A DNA stretch of 35,832 bases. Source: Cyclobacteriaceae bacterium (lineage in GTDB: Bacteria > Bacteroidota > Bacteroidia > Cytophagales > Cyclobacteriaceae). The translations under genes were made by a program, and so were the position numbers. This document shows, one piece after another, positions 1-9,185 of the stretch; within the stretch, counting starts at the first letter, position 1, and every line of letters starts with the position of its first letter. Location: positions 1 through 35,832 of the forward strand of contig JAAUQL010000064.1 in the NCBI GenBank assembly GCA_012033595.1, read 5' to 3'. The notes under the pieces are model-generated. The model saw only the letters and a list, made by a program, of their open reading frames with translations, was not told the DNA's origin and searched no databases.

Positions 1-493
1 GAATCGCAGTCTCAGCATGTTGCAGCACAATATGCTGACCATATTAGCAGAAAGGGAATAGGGAACTGACCATTATAATTTACATGACCTGCCACATGAT
101 TTTATAAAATCTGCACTTTATGAAAATGTTGGGAAGAATGAAGTCTTTAACCGTGTACGGGATTTGATGAACCAATCAGAAAAGTTTGTTTTCGTGATTC
201 CGGAATACAACGGGTCTTTTCCTGGTGTTTTAAAGGCTTTTTTAGACGGGCTCGACCGCAGCAAGGCCTTGATGGATAAGAAGTGTGCTCTGGTGGGCAT
301 ATCATCAGGTGACCAGGGCGCCGGATTGGCCCTGAGCCACTTTACTGATATTTTGAATTATTGTGGCACCAATGTGCTTGCGTATAAGTTGCGCATACCC
401 AAAATCGGCGATTTCGTGACTGAAGGCAAAATCACCAATGAAATATTGCTAAACAAAATACACAATCAGGCCAATAAGCTTATTGGTTTTTAG
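1..493 (+). CDS. NAD(P)H-dependent FMN reductase, 5'-truncated, frameshifted
   Basis: This is a flavodoxin-fold NAD(P)H:FMN oxidoreductase whose beginning lies left of the window. Residues typical of the family include the segment VIPEYNGSFPGVLKAFLDGL, followed by KKCALVGISSG and an ALSHFTDIL helix. The first ATG in the long open frame is at 164, but homology-like sequence (NLHDLPHDFIKSALYENVGK) extends upstream in the same frame to about base 62. Bases 1-60 continue it in the neighbouring frame (SQSQHVAAQYADHI). One extra base, most simply in the GGG at 61-63, accounts for the break. The gene converges on ftsZ, and the two stop codons overlap (TAG at 491-493 against TAA at 492-490). The physiological substrate cannot be told from sequence. 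Family assignment is fairly sure; the frameshift may be a sequencing error near the edge. Confidence 0.75.
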
Positions 494-2025
494 TCCACAT
501 TGTCGTGTAAAAACTTGTTGTTGCCGAGCAATTGATTGTCATCATTCAGATTGTACTTCGATATGTTTTTTTCTGAAGAATGCGGTACATCCTGCAGGTT
601 GATGTTTCGCCTCATATATGCCGGCGTATCCCATTTCTCCCTGTAGTCTTCGTCACGGTCGTGGAGGTTGTGTTTTATGCCATTGAGCTTTTCTATCCTT
701 TCTTTTGATTTTTGCAAAAGGGCATTTTTCTTTTGATCCAGACTGTTGTCAATCGTGGGCATAGACTGCTGATATTGTTTTTTTTGCTCCTGGTCTATTT
801 TGTCGAGCACATCATCATCGAGCCCAACGGTATGCTTGCTATAGTCTGAATCGTTTTTTTGCGAAATATCCGGAAAATCGAAGGTGAACGAGCGCAGGTT
901 ATTGCCTTCGTTGGGATGCTTCACTTGTGCCTCTTTGCGTACCGGAGACATATTGGCCTCAAACAGGTCGATTTGGCCTTCATTCTTTTTTATGGGTTTG
1001 CTGGTTTCCAGGTCTCTAACCGTCTGTGTTTTTACGCGGATTTTTTCCGAATGATTGTCAAAACCTGTGGCAATTACGGTCACCCTGATGCTTTCGCCCA
1101 GATCGGGGTCTATACCATGGCCAAATATCACTTCAGCTTCTTCGCCAGCCATCTCTGAGATATAGTCTGTGATTTCTGTGAGCTCATCCATCTGCAGTTC
1201 TGCTTCTTCACCCGAAATAATGGAAAGCAATACCTTTTGAGCTCCAAGTATATCTTTTTCGTTTAGCAGTGGCGAGGCCAAGGCTTCTTCGGCTGCCCGT
1301 CGTGCCCTGTTTTCACCTTCGGTGGTCGAAGAGCCCATCACCGCAGATCCGCTACATTTCATTACGGTTTTTACATCTTCAAAGTCAACATTGACGTACC
1401 CGGGCACGGTAATGATCTCTGCTATGCCTTTGGCTGCGGTGGTCAATACATTATCGGCTTGTGCAAAGGCATTGCGGATGGCCAAATTTCCATAAATTTC
1501 CCTTAGTTTGTCATTGAGTATTACTAATACGGTATCGCAATTTTGTTTCAGCTCGTTGATGCCTGCCTCTGCCTGGTTCATTTTTTTGCGCCCTTCAAAG
1601 CCAAATGGTGCCGTTACGATGCCCACGGTGAGTACTCCAAGTTCACGAGCTACCTTAGCAATGACGGGTGCGGCGCCTGTGCCGGTGCCACCGCCCATGC
1701 CGGCAGTGATAAATACCATTTTGGTGTCGTCACTGAGCAGGTTTCTGATATCTTCTTTGCTTTCAAGCGCTGCATTCATGCCTTGCTCGGGGTTGGCTCC
1801 TGCACCGAGACCCTCGGTCAGGTGTATGCCTATTTGCAATTTGTTGGGTACAGGGCTGGTCATGAGCGCTTGCGAATCGGTATTGCAGATTACAAATTCC
1901 ACATCTTTGATGCCCTGGCTGTACATATGGTTGACGGCATTGCTTCCTCCGCCACCTACCCCAATTACTTTTATGATCGACTTATGATGCTTGGGGATGT
2001 CGAATGTATATTTGTTATCAGTCAT
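490..2025 (-). CDS. ftsZ: cell division GTPase FtsZ
   Basis: FtsZ is the tubulin-like GTPase that forms the cytokinetic Z ring. With the start at 2025 it has 511 residues. The nucleotide-binding loop VGGGGSNAVNH is near residues 23-33, the tubulin signature GGGTGTG at 111-117, and the T7-loop form NVDFEDVKTVM follows. The globular domain ends near residue 330, then comes a long charged linker and the conserved tail FLHDNVD that docks partners such as FtsA. An in-frame ATG at 2085 would add 20 residues and overlap ftsA by 29 bp. I prefer 2025 because MTDNKYTFDIPK resembles the usual Bacteroidetes N-terminus and leaves a normal 31-base gap. It is the last gene of the dcw operon. Confidence 0.97.
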   Translation of the reverse strand: MTDNKYTFDIPKHHKSIIKVIGVGGGGSNAVNHMYSQGIKDVEFVICNTDSQALMTSPVPNKLQIGIHLTEGLGAGANPEQGMNAALESKEDIRNLLSDDTKMVFITAGMGGGTGTGAAPVIAKVARELGVLTVGIVTAPFGFEGRKKMNQAEAGINELKQNCDTVLVILNDKLREIYGNLAIRNAFAQADNVLTTAAKGIAEIITVPGYVNVDFEDVKTVMKCSGSAVMGSSTTEGENRARRAAEEALASPLLNEKDILGAQKVLLSIISGEEAELQMDELTEITDYISEMAGEEAEVIFGHGIDPDLGESIRVTVIATGFDNHSEKIRVKTQTVRDLETSKPIKKNEGQIDLFEANMSPVRKEAQVKHPNEGNNLRSFTFDFPDISQKNDSDYSKHTVGLDDDVLDKIDQEQKKQYQQSMPTIDNSLDQKKNALLQKSKERIEKLNGIKHNLHDRDEDYREKWDTPAYMRRNINLQDVPHSSEKNISKYNLNDDNQLLGNNKFLHDNVD

Positions 2026-2056
2026 AACTTTAATATTAAGTTTCGGTAGTTTGGTT

Positions 2057-3361
2057 TTAATAGTCTTCTTTGTTATCGATATCATCGATCAACAGGCCTT
2101 TGGTCTTATCGATGATCCTTTGGAAAATATCTCCCTTTCGTTCCTTTTTTTCCCTTTTGTTGTGATTGATGGAAATTGATTTTTCCAGATACCTGTTTTC
2201 CCGGTCGTCGAGGGCGCGAAAGCCCGATAGCACCAGGCCTACTGCGGTGGCGTACATGGGGGTTTTTACGGCTTCGATCTTGCTCTTTCCAAGGTGCTCA
2301 TTTGGATAGCCGATCCTGGCATCCATACCAATCATATATTCAAACAATTGTTTGATGCCCTGAAGTTGTGCACCACCTCCGGTAAGTACAATGCCCCCCG
2401 CCAGTTTGTTTTGGTAACCGGATAAAATGATTTGGGTGTGAACCAGTTCGATGATTTCCTCCATTCTGGCTTCGATAATGTGCGACAGGTTTCTTATGGA
2501 AATTTCTTTTGGTGCCCTGTTGCGCAGGCCAGGGATAGATACAATGTCATTGGGACTGGCTTCTTCCACTATGGCTTTGCCAAATTTTGTTTTCAGCAAT
2601 TCGGCTTGGTGCTGCATCACCATACAGCCCTGCTTAATGTCTTGCGTAATGATGTTGCCCCCCAGCGGAATAACTGCCGTATGTCTAATGATATTTTCAT
2701 GGAATATGGCGATATCTGTGGTGCCGCCACCGATATCTACCAGGCAAACTCCCGCTTCCTTTTCTTCATCGCTGAGTACCGATAGGCTGGAGGCCAGAGG
2801 TTCCAGTATCAGGTTTTCTATTTCCAGTCCGGCTCTGCGCACGCATTTATTTATGTTGTTGATGGCGTTGGTTTGGGCGGTGATTACATGAAAATCAGCT
2901 TCGAGTTTCACACCCGACATGCCCACCGGGTCTTTGATACCCTCTTCATAATCAACATAATAGTCTTGTGGCATTACATGAATGATCTCGCTACCCGGCG
3001 GAATCACTATTTTATACATATCGTTGGTGATGCGGTTGATATCCTCGATGGTGATCTCGTCATCGGACGAGTTGCGGGTAATGCTGCCATGGTGTATGGA
3101 GCTTTTGATGTGCTGACCAGCAATACCTACATTGGTTACCCTAATGTTGATGCCGGATTGTGCTTCTGCTTCTTCGATGGCTTTCTCTATAGCGAAAATG
3201 GTTTTGTCAATATTAGACACCATTCCACGGATTACCCCGTCCGAAACAGCTTTTCCCATTCCCAGTACTTCAAGTTTGCCATACTCATTTTTGCGTCCTA
3301 CTATCACGCAAATTTTGGTGGTTCCTATGTCCAGGCCGACGACGATTTTATCTTTTTCCAT
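2057..3361 (-). CDS. ftsA: cell division protein FtsA
   Basis: FtsA is an actin-like ATPase that anchors FtsZ filaments to the inner face of the membrane. The protein has 434 residues. Actin-fold phosphate motifs are visible: GLDIGTTKICVIVG at residues 9-22, VDIGGGTTDIAIF near 208, and the adenosine motif VLTGGGAQLQGI near 325. The C-terminus ends in a charged linker and a segment around KGDIFQRIIDKTKGLL that could form the membrane-binding amphipathic helix. The ATG at 3361 lies ten bases after the ftsQ stop, and ftsZ follows 31 bases downstream. Identification is secure from motifs and position. Confidence 0.96.
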   Translation of the reverse strand: MEKDKIVVGLDIGTTKICVIVGRKNEYGKLEVLGMGKAVSDGVIRGMVSNIDKTIFAIEKAIEEAEAQSGINIRVTNVGIAGQHIKSSIHHGSITRNSSDDEITIEDINRITNDMYKIVIPPGSEIIHVMPQDYYVDYEEGIKDPVGMSGVKLEADFHVITAQTNAINNINKCVRRAGLEIENLILEPLASSLSVLSDEEKEAGVCLVDIGGGTTDIAIFHENIIRHTAVIPLGGNIITQDIKQGCMVMQHQAELLKTKFGKAIVEEASPNDIVSIPGLRNRAPKEISIRNLSHIIEARMEEIIELVHTQIILSGYQNKLAGGIVLTGGGAQLQGIKQLFEYMIGMDARIGYPNEHLGKSKIEAVKTPMYATAVGLVLSGFRALDDRENRYLEKSISINHNKREKKERKGDIFQRIIDKTKGLLIDDIDNKEDY

Positions 3362-3371
3362 AATTAGAAAG

Positions 3372-5528
3372 TTATTCGCAAACTATTTGATCTTTAAATT
3401 TTACACTCACTTTATCATAGCTGTTCCAACCTTTGGTCGGCAATATTTCTTTATAAAATATTTTCAGCCTTTTGAATTTTTCCTCAATGTCCTCAGGTTT
3501 ACCAAAATCCACCACCTGCCTGCTCACCTGGGTGTACATTTTTATATTTCCTTTCTGATCTATGTTTAACTGGGCTATTTGAGCTTTCCAGAATTTATTG
3601 TTTTCAATGTATTTCAACAGTTCCATCACCTGGCTTCCCAATTCACTTTCCTGCAGGTTGTAGTGTTTGGCGTTGTCGGCAAAGGCGCCGTCTATCAGCA
3701 CTACGCGTGCGGTGTACCTTCGCGAAAGCGGCAACACCTCGCCTCGGTTGGTAATGTACCTGTCGTTCATTTTGTGGCTCATCATACGGGCGATAGGCCT
3801 GCTTTGATTGATGGAAACCATCAGGTTGCCTTCGAGGTCTTTGTACACTTCGGCATTTTGGATAAATTTCGTTTTAGACAGTTCGTTTTCTATGTGTTTT
3901 AAATCCAAATTTTCGTAAGGCTCACCAATGATGCGGCTTTCACCTTCATTGGTTATGATGCTGATCACATCCTTTTCGTTGATAAAATAATTTTCGAACT
4001 GGTTGTCGATATCTACCACAATGGAAGTACATACCAGAGAGCCCGACTGTTTTTCGATAAAGCCGATGAGCGAAAACATCACTACGATTGCGGTGATGGT
4101 GACTGAGAGTTTCGATATGTTTTTTAACTTCAGTTTCATTATCTTTTTGTCAAGTATACTTTTGATGGCCGGTACAAATCGATCGATATCGCCTGCGCCG
4201 ATACTGAGCACCACCTCTGCATTGGTCAGTGTAATTTGTTCGAGCAGTGCATCGTCTTTTACCAGGCTCCTGGCCGGGGTTTGCATGCTTTTGTATATCA
4301 TCTCAGAGCTCACCCCTGCAATGGGCTGTTCTCTGGCCGGATAAATGTCCATTAAGATTACTTCATCGGCCAAATCAAGACTTTGCGCAAAACCCTCAGC
4401 GAAATCGCGCGTGCGCGAGTAGAGGTGGGGCTGAAAAACAGCCAGAATTTTCTTGTGAGGATACAGGCTCTTTACCGAGCTGATAAATGCCCTGATTTCC
4501 ATAGGATGATGGGCATAGTCGTCGATATAAACGGTATTTTCTTTTTTTACCTGGTATTCAAAGCGTCGCTTCACTCCCTTAAAGGTGGCCATGGCCGATT
4601 TGATGCTTTCGGCCGGTACACCCAGCAGCAAGGCCACCGATATGGCAGCTACTGCATTTTCTACATTGTGATAGCCGGGTACAGGAAGTGATATTGACTG
4701 TATTTGGGCATGTTCGCCCACGAAATCAAAAACGAAATCTGTGCCTTCTATCCGAACATTAGCTGCTTTGTTCTGTCCTTTTTGTAAAGAATAGTTGTGG
4801 CTGGTCACGCTGGGATTTTCATTGACCAACCATGAAGACAGTATTTCATTTACAAATACATGACCGCGAGGTTTTGTTTTTTCGACAAACTGTTTGAAAG
4901 AAGACTTCATCTCTTCGTGTTCCCCATAAATATCGAGATGGTCGGGATCGGCCGAAGTGACCACAGCAATATCTGGCGAAAGTCGCAGGAAGGAGCGGTC
5001 ATACTCGTCGGCTTCCAGCACGGCAATGGTTTTGGTCGATTGTACGCCTTCTATGATCAGATTGGTCTCATAACCTTGCAATATTCCTCCCATCAGCGCC
5101 ATGCTCGATTTGCCCGCATGTTTGAGCAGATGGGCTATCATGGACGAAGTGGTGGTTTTGCCATGTGTGCCAGCAACAGCCACCGAATACAGGTCTTTGG
5201 TGATCAGTCCGAGCACTTCAGACCTTTTGAGGATGGTATGTCCTTGTTCCAAAAGGAAAAGGTGTTCTTTATGGTCTTTGGGAATGGCCGGGGTATAAAC
5301 GACCAGCACATTTTCTTTGGCTTGCAATACTTCTGTAGGAATACGGGCTACGTCGTCATCAAAATGTATTTCTGCTCCTTCATCAATCAGTTTTTTTGTT
5401 AAGACCGTAGCTGTTTTGTCATAGCCATATACCTTTTTGCCCAGGAGCATAAACCAGCGTGCAAGGGCGCTCATGCCTATGCCTCCTATGCCCAAAAAAT
5501 AGACGATATGTTTGTCTTCGATCTTCAA
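3372..5528 (-). CDS. murC/ftsQ: UDP-N-acetylmuramate--L-alanine ligase MurC in one frame with FtsQ
   Basis: One open frame of 718 codons holds two proteins that are normally separate. Residues 1-463 are MurC, which adds L-Ala to UDP-MurNAc: FLGIGGIGMSALARW is near residue 11, the ATP loop GTHGKTTTSSM at 120-130, and DDYAHHP later. Residues 464-718 are FtsQ, a divisome protein with a short cytoplasmic tail, one membrane helix (about 475-491) and a POTRA-like periplasmic domain. The start is TTG at 5528, overlapping the murG TGA. The FtsQ methionine codon (4139-4137) follows MurC with no linker. In the next frame the junction reads TAATG, so removing one A from the A5 run (plus-strand T5 at 4144-4148) would give a normal MurC stop overlapping the ftsQ ATG. 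The domains are sure; a true fusion is doubtful. Confidence 0.9.
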   Translation of the reverse strand: MKIEDKHIVYFLGIGGIGMSALARWFMLLGKKVYGYDKTATVLTKKLIDEGAEIHFDDDVARIPTEVLQAKENVLVVYTPAIPKDHKEHLFLLEQGHTILKRSEVLGLITKDLYSVAVAGTHGKTTTSSMIAHLLKHAGKSSMALMGGILQGYETNLIIEGVQSTKTIAVLEADEYDRSFLRLSPDIAVVTSADPDHLDIYGEHEEMKSSFKQFVEKTKPRGHVFVNEILSSWLVNENPSVTSHNYSLQKGQNKAANVRIEGTDFVFDFVGEHAQIQSISLPVPGYHNVENAVAAISVALLLGVPAESIKSAMATFKGVKRRFEYQVKKENTVYIDDYAHHPMEIRAFISSVKSLYPHKKILAVFQPHLYSRTRDFAEGFAQSLDLADEVILMDIYPAREQPIAGVSSEMIYKSMQTPARSLVKDDALLEQITLTNAEVVLSIGAGDIDRFVPAIKSILDKKIMKLKLKNISKLSVTITAIVVMFSLIGFIEKQSGSLVCTSIVVDIDNQFENYFINEKDVISIITNEGESRIIGEPYENLDLKHIENELSKTKFIQNAEVYKDLEGNLMVSINQSRPIARMMSHKMNDRYITNRGEVLPLSRRYTARVVLIDGAFADNAKHYNLQESELGSQVMELLKYIENNKFWKAQIAQLNIDQKGNIKMYTQVSRQVVDFGKPEDIEEKFKRLKIFYKEILPTKGWNSYDKVSVKFKDQIVCE

Positions 5529-6637
5529 CCTATTATGCTAATTATCTCCCTTACTATATTTTCGGCGGCATGCGGCTTACCAAGAGGTCTGATATTGTCT
5601 GAAAGTGCTTTTTTCAGGTTTTCATTAAATAAGACCTTAAGTGCCTCTGGCACCAGGTTGTGTTTTGCGTCTTTGTCTTTTACCAACAGCGCGGCTTTTT
5701 CTTCGACCAGCGCCATGGCATTTTTGGTTTGGTGATCTTCGGCTACATTGGGCGAAGGCACAAAAATGGCTGGTTTGGCGGCAAGGCAAATTTCTGAAAT
5801 CGAAAGTGCCCCGGCTCTGGATATGATCACATCTGCCGCAGCATAGGCCAGATCCATTTCTTTAAGAAACTCAAAGTATTTTATGTTTTTGAGGTCAAAA
5901 TTTTTCAGTCGCTCATCAAATTCTTTGTAGTAATAACTTCCAATTTGCCAGATAACCTGCACACCGGCAGCGATTAGGTCTTGCAGATGGTAGATCAGGC
6001 TTTCATTGATGGTGCGGGCGCCCAGGCTGCCGCCAAAGGCAAACAATACTTTCTTGCTGCTGTCAAGACCAAAAAATTTAAATGCCTGATCGCGTTTTTT
6101 GCCTACCTCTATGATGTCATTCCTGACGGGGTTTCCGGTGAGCACGATCTTTTCTTTCGGAAAATACCGATCCATATTTTCGTAGGCCACACATATTTTT
6201 TTGGCTTTTTCGGCCAATAGTTTGTTGGTGAGCCCTGCATAGGAATTTTGTTCTTGTAGCAGGGTAGGGATGCCTCTTTTGGCGGCTACCTTCAGGGTGG
6301 GTCCACTGGCATATCCGCCAACTCCTATTACCACATCGGGCTTGAAGTCGTGGATGATTTGCTTTGTTTTCATCATGCTGCTGATCAATTTGATAGGGAA
6401 CATGAGATTTTTGAGGGTTAGTTTACGTTGTAGCCCGCTGATCCATAGCCCCTTGATTGGGTATCCGGCATCGGGCACTTTCTGCATTTCTATTTTTCCC
6501 AGGGCACCTACGAACATAAATTCGGTATCCGGAAACAGCTCCCGCATTTTGTTGGCAATGGCAATGGCCGGGTACACATGGCCTCCGGTTCCTCCGCCGC
6601 TAATTAAAACACGATATGGTTTTTGCTTTTCTATCAC
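5525..6637 (-). CDS. murG: UDP-GlcNAc:undecaprenyl-PP-MurNAc-pentapeptide transferase MurG
   Basis: MurG is the GT28-family glycosyltransferase that converts lipid I to lipid II at the inner membrane face. The protein has 370 residues, normal for the family. The N-terminal glycine-rich loop SGGGTGGHVYPAIAIA is at residues 13-28, followed by GVGGYASGPTL. The C-terminal donor-binding domain carries FAFGGSLGARTIN, SRAGALSISEI and a segment with EDHQTKNA. Translation appears to start at a GTG at 6637, eight bases after the ftsW stop. The stop overlaps the murC TTG start (TTGA), suggesting coupled translation. Confidence 0.97.
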   Translation of the reverse strand: MIEKQKPYRVLISGGGTGGHVYPAIAIANKMRELFPDTEFMFVGALGKIEMQKVPDAGYPIKGLWISGLQRKLTLKNLMFPIKLISSMMKTKQIIHDFKPDVVIGVGGYASGPTLKVAAKRGIPTLLQEQNSYAGLTNKLLAEKAKKICVAYENMDRYFPKEKIVLTGNPVRNDIIEVGKKRDQAFKFFGLDSSKKVLFAFGGSLGARTINESLIYHLQDLIAAGVQVIWQIGSYYYKEFDERLKNFDLKNIKYFEFLKEMDLAYAAADVIISRAGALSISEICLAAKPAIFVPSPNVAEDHQTKNAMALVEEKAALLVKDKDAKHNLVPEALKVLFNENLKKALSDNIRPLGKPHAAENIVREIISIIG

Positions 6638-6645
6638 CTTTTTGT

Positions 6646-7803
6646 TTATGCTGCTTTTGCAACTTTTCTTAAATCATTTGCTTTCTTCATGCCATATTCT
6701 TCTGTCTCGCCACGACTCACACTAAGGATGATCCCAAGGGATATACCGGTGAAGATCAAGGAGGTACCACCCATACTGACCAAAGGCAAGGGCAACCCGG
6801 TAATGGGCAGCAGACCGACAGCCACACCAATATTGACCATGGCCTGCATGACCAAAGCCAGACTGAGCCCGGCGGAAAGCAATCCGCCAAATGCCCGCTC
6901 ACTTTTGGTGGCCGTTACCAGCCCCCGGTAGAGCAGACCCAGATACAAAATGATAACCCCAACCGCCCCAACCACGCCATACTCTTCTACTATAATGGCA
7001 AAAATAAAATCTGAGTAAGAATGCGGTAGGAAATTGCGCCGCACGCTGTTGCCTGGCCCTTTGCCTAACATGCCTCCGGTAGCTATGGCGATATATGATT
7101 GTTTGGCCTGGAAGGGAATCTCACTACGGTCTAAATAATCTTTGATCCTGCTTACGGCAGTTTCCCTGCGCTGCCCGATCGAAAAGGCTATGGCTCCTGC
7201 CAGAATGCCCACTAATGCCAGCATGGCCAGGTATTTTACGGGTACGCGACCAATGAAAAGCATAATACCGCAGGTGACCAGAAGCAACAGGGCGGTAGAA
7301 AGGTTGGTCATGGCAATGAGGCCGCAAATGAGGCCGCACCATAATAAAATGGGCACGATAGATTCTTTGAAATCGTCAATGGTTTGTTGCCTGCGCGCCA
7401 GCAGGCTGGCCATCTGGGCAATCAGCGCCAGCTTGGCCAGGTCAGAAGGCTGAAAGGTCTTATTGATAACCGGAATGGTGATCCACCTGCTCGCTTCGTT
7501 GAGCGTGGTGCCAAACAACCACGAGAAAAGTAAAAGAGGCACGGAGATATAAAGTGCAAACCTCGATATTTTGGCATAGTATCGATAGTCGATCTGATGT
7601 GCCCCCCACATAAATGCAAGGCTCAAAATCACCAAAAATCCATGACGAATGAGGTAGTGCTCGGTATTGCCCCCCATATTTTTGTATGCCAGTGTACCTG
7701 TGGCACTATATACCACCAAAATGCTCACAATAGACAACAAAATGACGATGGCCCAGATTACAGGGTCGCCCTTCAGATTTCGATCTACCCAGTTTTTGAT
7801 CAT
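6646..7803 (-). CDS. ftsW: SEDS peptidoglycan glycosyltransferase FtsW
   Basis: This is a polytopic SEDS-family membrane protein that polymerises lipid II at the septum together with the class B penicillin-binding protein encoded upstream. At 385 residues it has about ten hydrophobic segments and family motifs such as RWITIPVINKTFQPSDLAKL, SYIAIATGGMLGKGPGNS and GLPLPLVSMGGTSL. RodA is the only serious alternative; location between murD and murG in the dcw cluster favours FtsW. The ATG at 7803 overlaps the murD TGA by four bases (ATGA). murG begins eight bases after its stop. Confidence 0.95.
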   Translation of the reverse strand: MIKNWVDRNLKGDPVIWAIVILLSIVSILVVYSATGTLAYKNMGGNTEHYLIRHGFLVILSLAFMWGAHQIDYRYYAKISRFALYISVPLLLFSWLFGTTLNEASRWITIPVINKTFQPSDLAKLALIAQMASLLARRQQTIDDFKESIVPILLWCGLICGLIAMTNLSTALLLLVTCGIMLFIGRVPVKYLAMLALVGILAGAIAFSIGQRRETAVSRIKDYLDRSEIPFQAKQSYIAIATGGMLGKGPGNSVRRNFLPHSYSDFIFAIIVEEYGVVGAVGVIILYLGLLYRGLVTATKSERAFGGLLSAGLSLALVMQAMVNIGVAVGLLPITGLPLPLVSMGGTSLIFTGISLGIILSVSRGETEEYGMKKANDLRKVAKAA

Positions 7804-9172
7804 GTGCTTGCTTTTTGGTTAGATTCGACTTTGTTTTTAAGCGCATGGAAAGCCTCTTTGAAGCGGTCTCCACGGTCTTCGTAGTTTTTGAAGAGGTCGA
7901 AACTTGCGCACGCAGGCGATAGCAATACCACATCGCCGGGTTTGGCCTTCATAAATGCTATTTCTATGGCATTGAACACACTGTCTGTAGAAGCTACATC
8001 TTTTGCATAGCCTTTAAAATGCTTTTCAATTTTTGAATTGTCGATGCCCAGCGCCACTATTGTCTTCACTTTGTTCCTGACCAACTCGTCGATCTGGCTG
8101 TAGTCGTTGCCTTTGTCCGTGCCACCCATGATCAAGATCAGCGGTTTTTCAAAGCTGTCAAGCGCATACCATACTGCATCTACATTGGTGGCTTTGGAAT
8201 CGTTGTAAAACTCAACCCCGCTTATGCTGCCTACATATTCGAGTCGGTGCGGGGCATTTACGAAATTCTGAAGTGCCGCACTGATGCCGGCCCACTCCAG
8301 ACCAATGCTTCTTGCTGCTGCTATAGCGGCCATGGTGTTGATCATGTTGTGCTTGCCTTGCAAAGGCAAAATTTCGGCAGGGACGATGCTTGTTTCCCCT
8401 CCTTCCAAAAAGACCAGGTTTTTGAGTTGTGGATAGGCATCAGCATCTTCCGATTTTCCATGGAAATGGAGATTTTACGAGCCGGGGTTGTAGGTAGTTT
8501 GGCCACTGTATTTACCCGGGCATCGCTCTGATTGTAGATGAAAACATCCTGGTCGCGCATGTTTTGCGAAATCCTGAATTTGGACAGGAGGTATTTTTCG
8601 ATATCGTTGTCGTAGCGATTGAGGTGGTCTGGAGTCACATTCAGCAATATCCCTACATTGAGCCGGGCCTGGTACATGCCATCGAGCTGAAAGCTGCTGA
8701 GTTCAATTACATAATAGTCCTTATCTGCCTGTGCGACCTGCATGGCGAGGCTGTGACCAATATTGCCGGCAAGGCCCACATTCAGCCCATTTTCTTTGAG
8801 CAGGTGGTAGGTGAGCAGGGTAGTGGTGGTCTTGCCATTGGTGCCGGTAATGCCGATCAACCGGGCACTAGTATATCGGAGCGCAAATTCTATTTCAGAG
8901 ATTACAGCAATATTCTTTTCTTTTGCTTTTATGATAATCGGAGCAGTGTCTGGTATGCCCGGGCTTTTTACGATTTCTTTGGCCGATAGTATTTGGCTGG
9001 CATCATGTCCGCCTTCTTCAAAAGGGATTTCGTGTGCTTTGAGCGACAGCTTATATTTGGAAGGAATGAGTCCATTATCTGACACGAACACGGCAAAACC
9101 TTTGACTTTGGCCAAAACCGCTGCGCCTACTCCGCTCTCTCCTGCACCTAATATGACAATTCGCTCTTGCAT
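7800..9172 (-). CDS. murD: UDP-MurNAc-L-Ala:D-Glu ligase MurD, interrupted by a frameshift
   Basis: MurD adds D-glutamate to UDP-MurNAc-L-Ala in the cytoplasm. The N-terminal part carries ILGAGESGVGAAVLA (residues 7-21) and the ATP loop [14 protein letters not shown] (107-120). The C-terminal part, in another frame, carries NAPHRLEYVG, FYNDSKATNVDA and MGGTDKG. The frames join near residue 239, at the A4 run whose plus-strand image is T4 at 8454-8457. One additional A gives a continuous protein of 457 residues, normal for MurD, reading ISMEKSEDADAYPQ across the join. MurD is essential and no second copy is visible here, so a sequencing deletion is more likely than a dead gene. It sits between mraY (13-base gap) and ftsW (ATGA overlap). 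Confidence 0.93.
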
Positions 9173-9185
9173 ATATATTTTTCTG

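Noticed and set aside
1508-2049. Long plus-strand frames opposite ftsZ
   Set aside because: They are mirror images of ftsZ codon bias, with no signal, motif or start context of their own.
2026-2085. 20-residue N-terminal extension of FtsZ
   Set aside because: It overlaps ftsA, is Lys-rich and lacks family resemblance; the internal ATG fits better.
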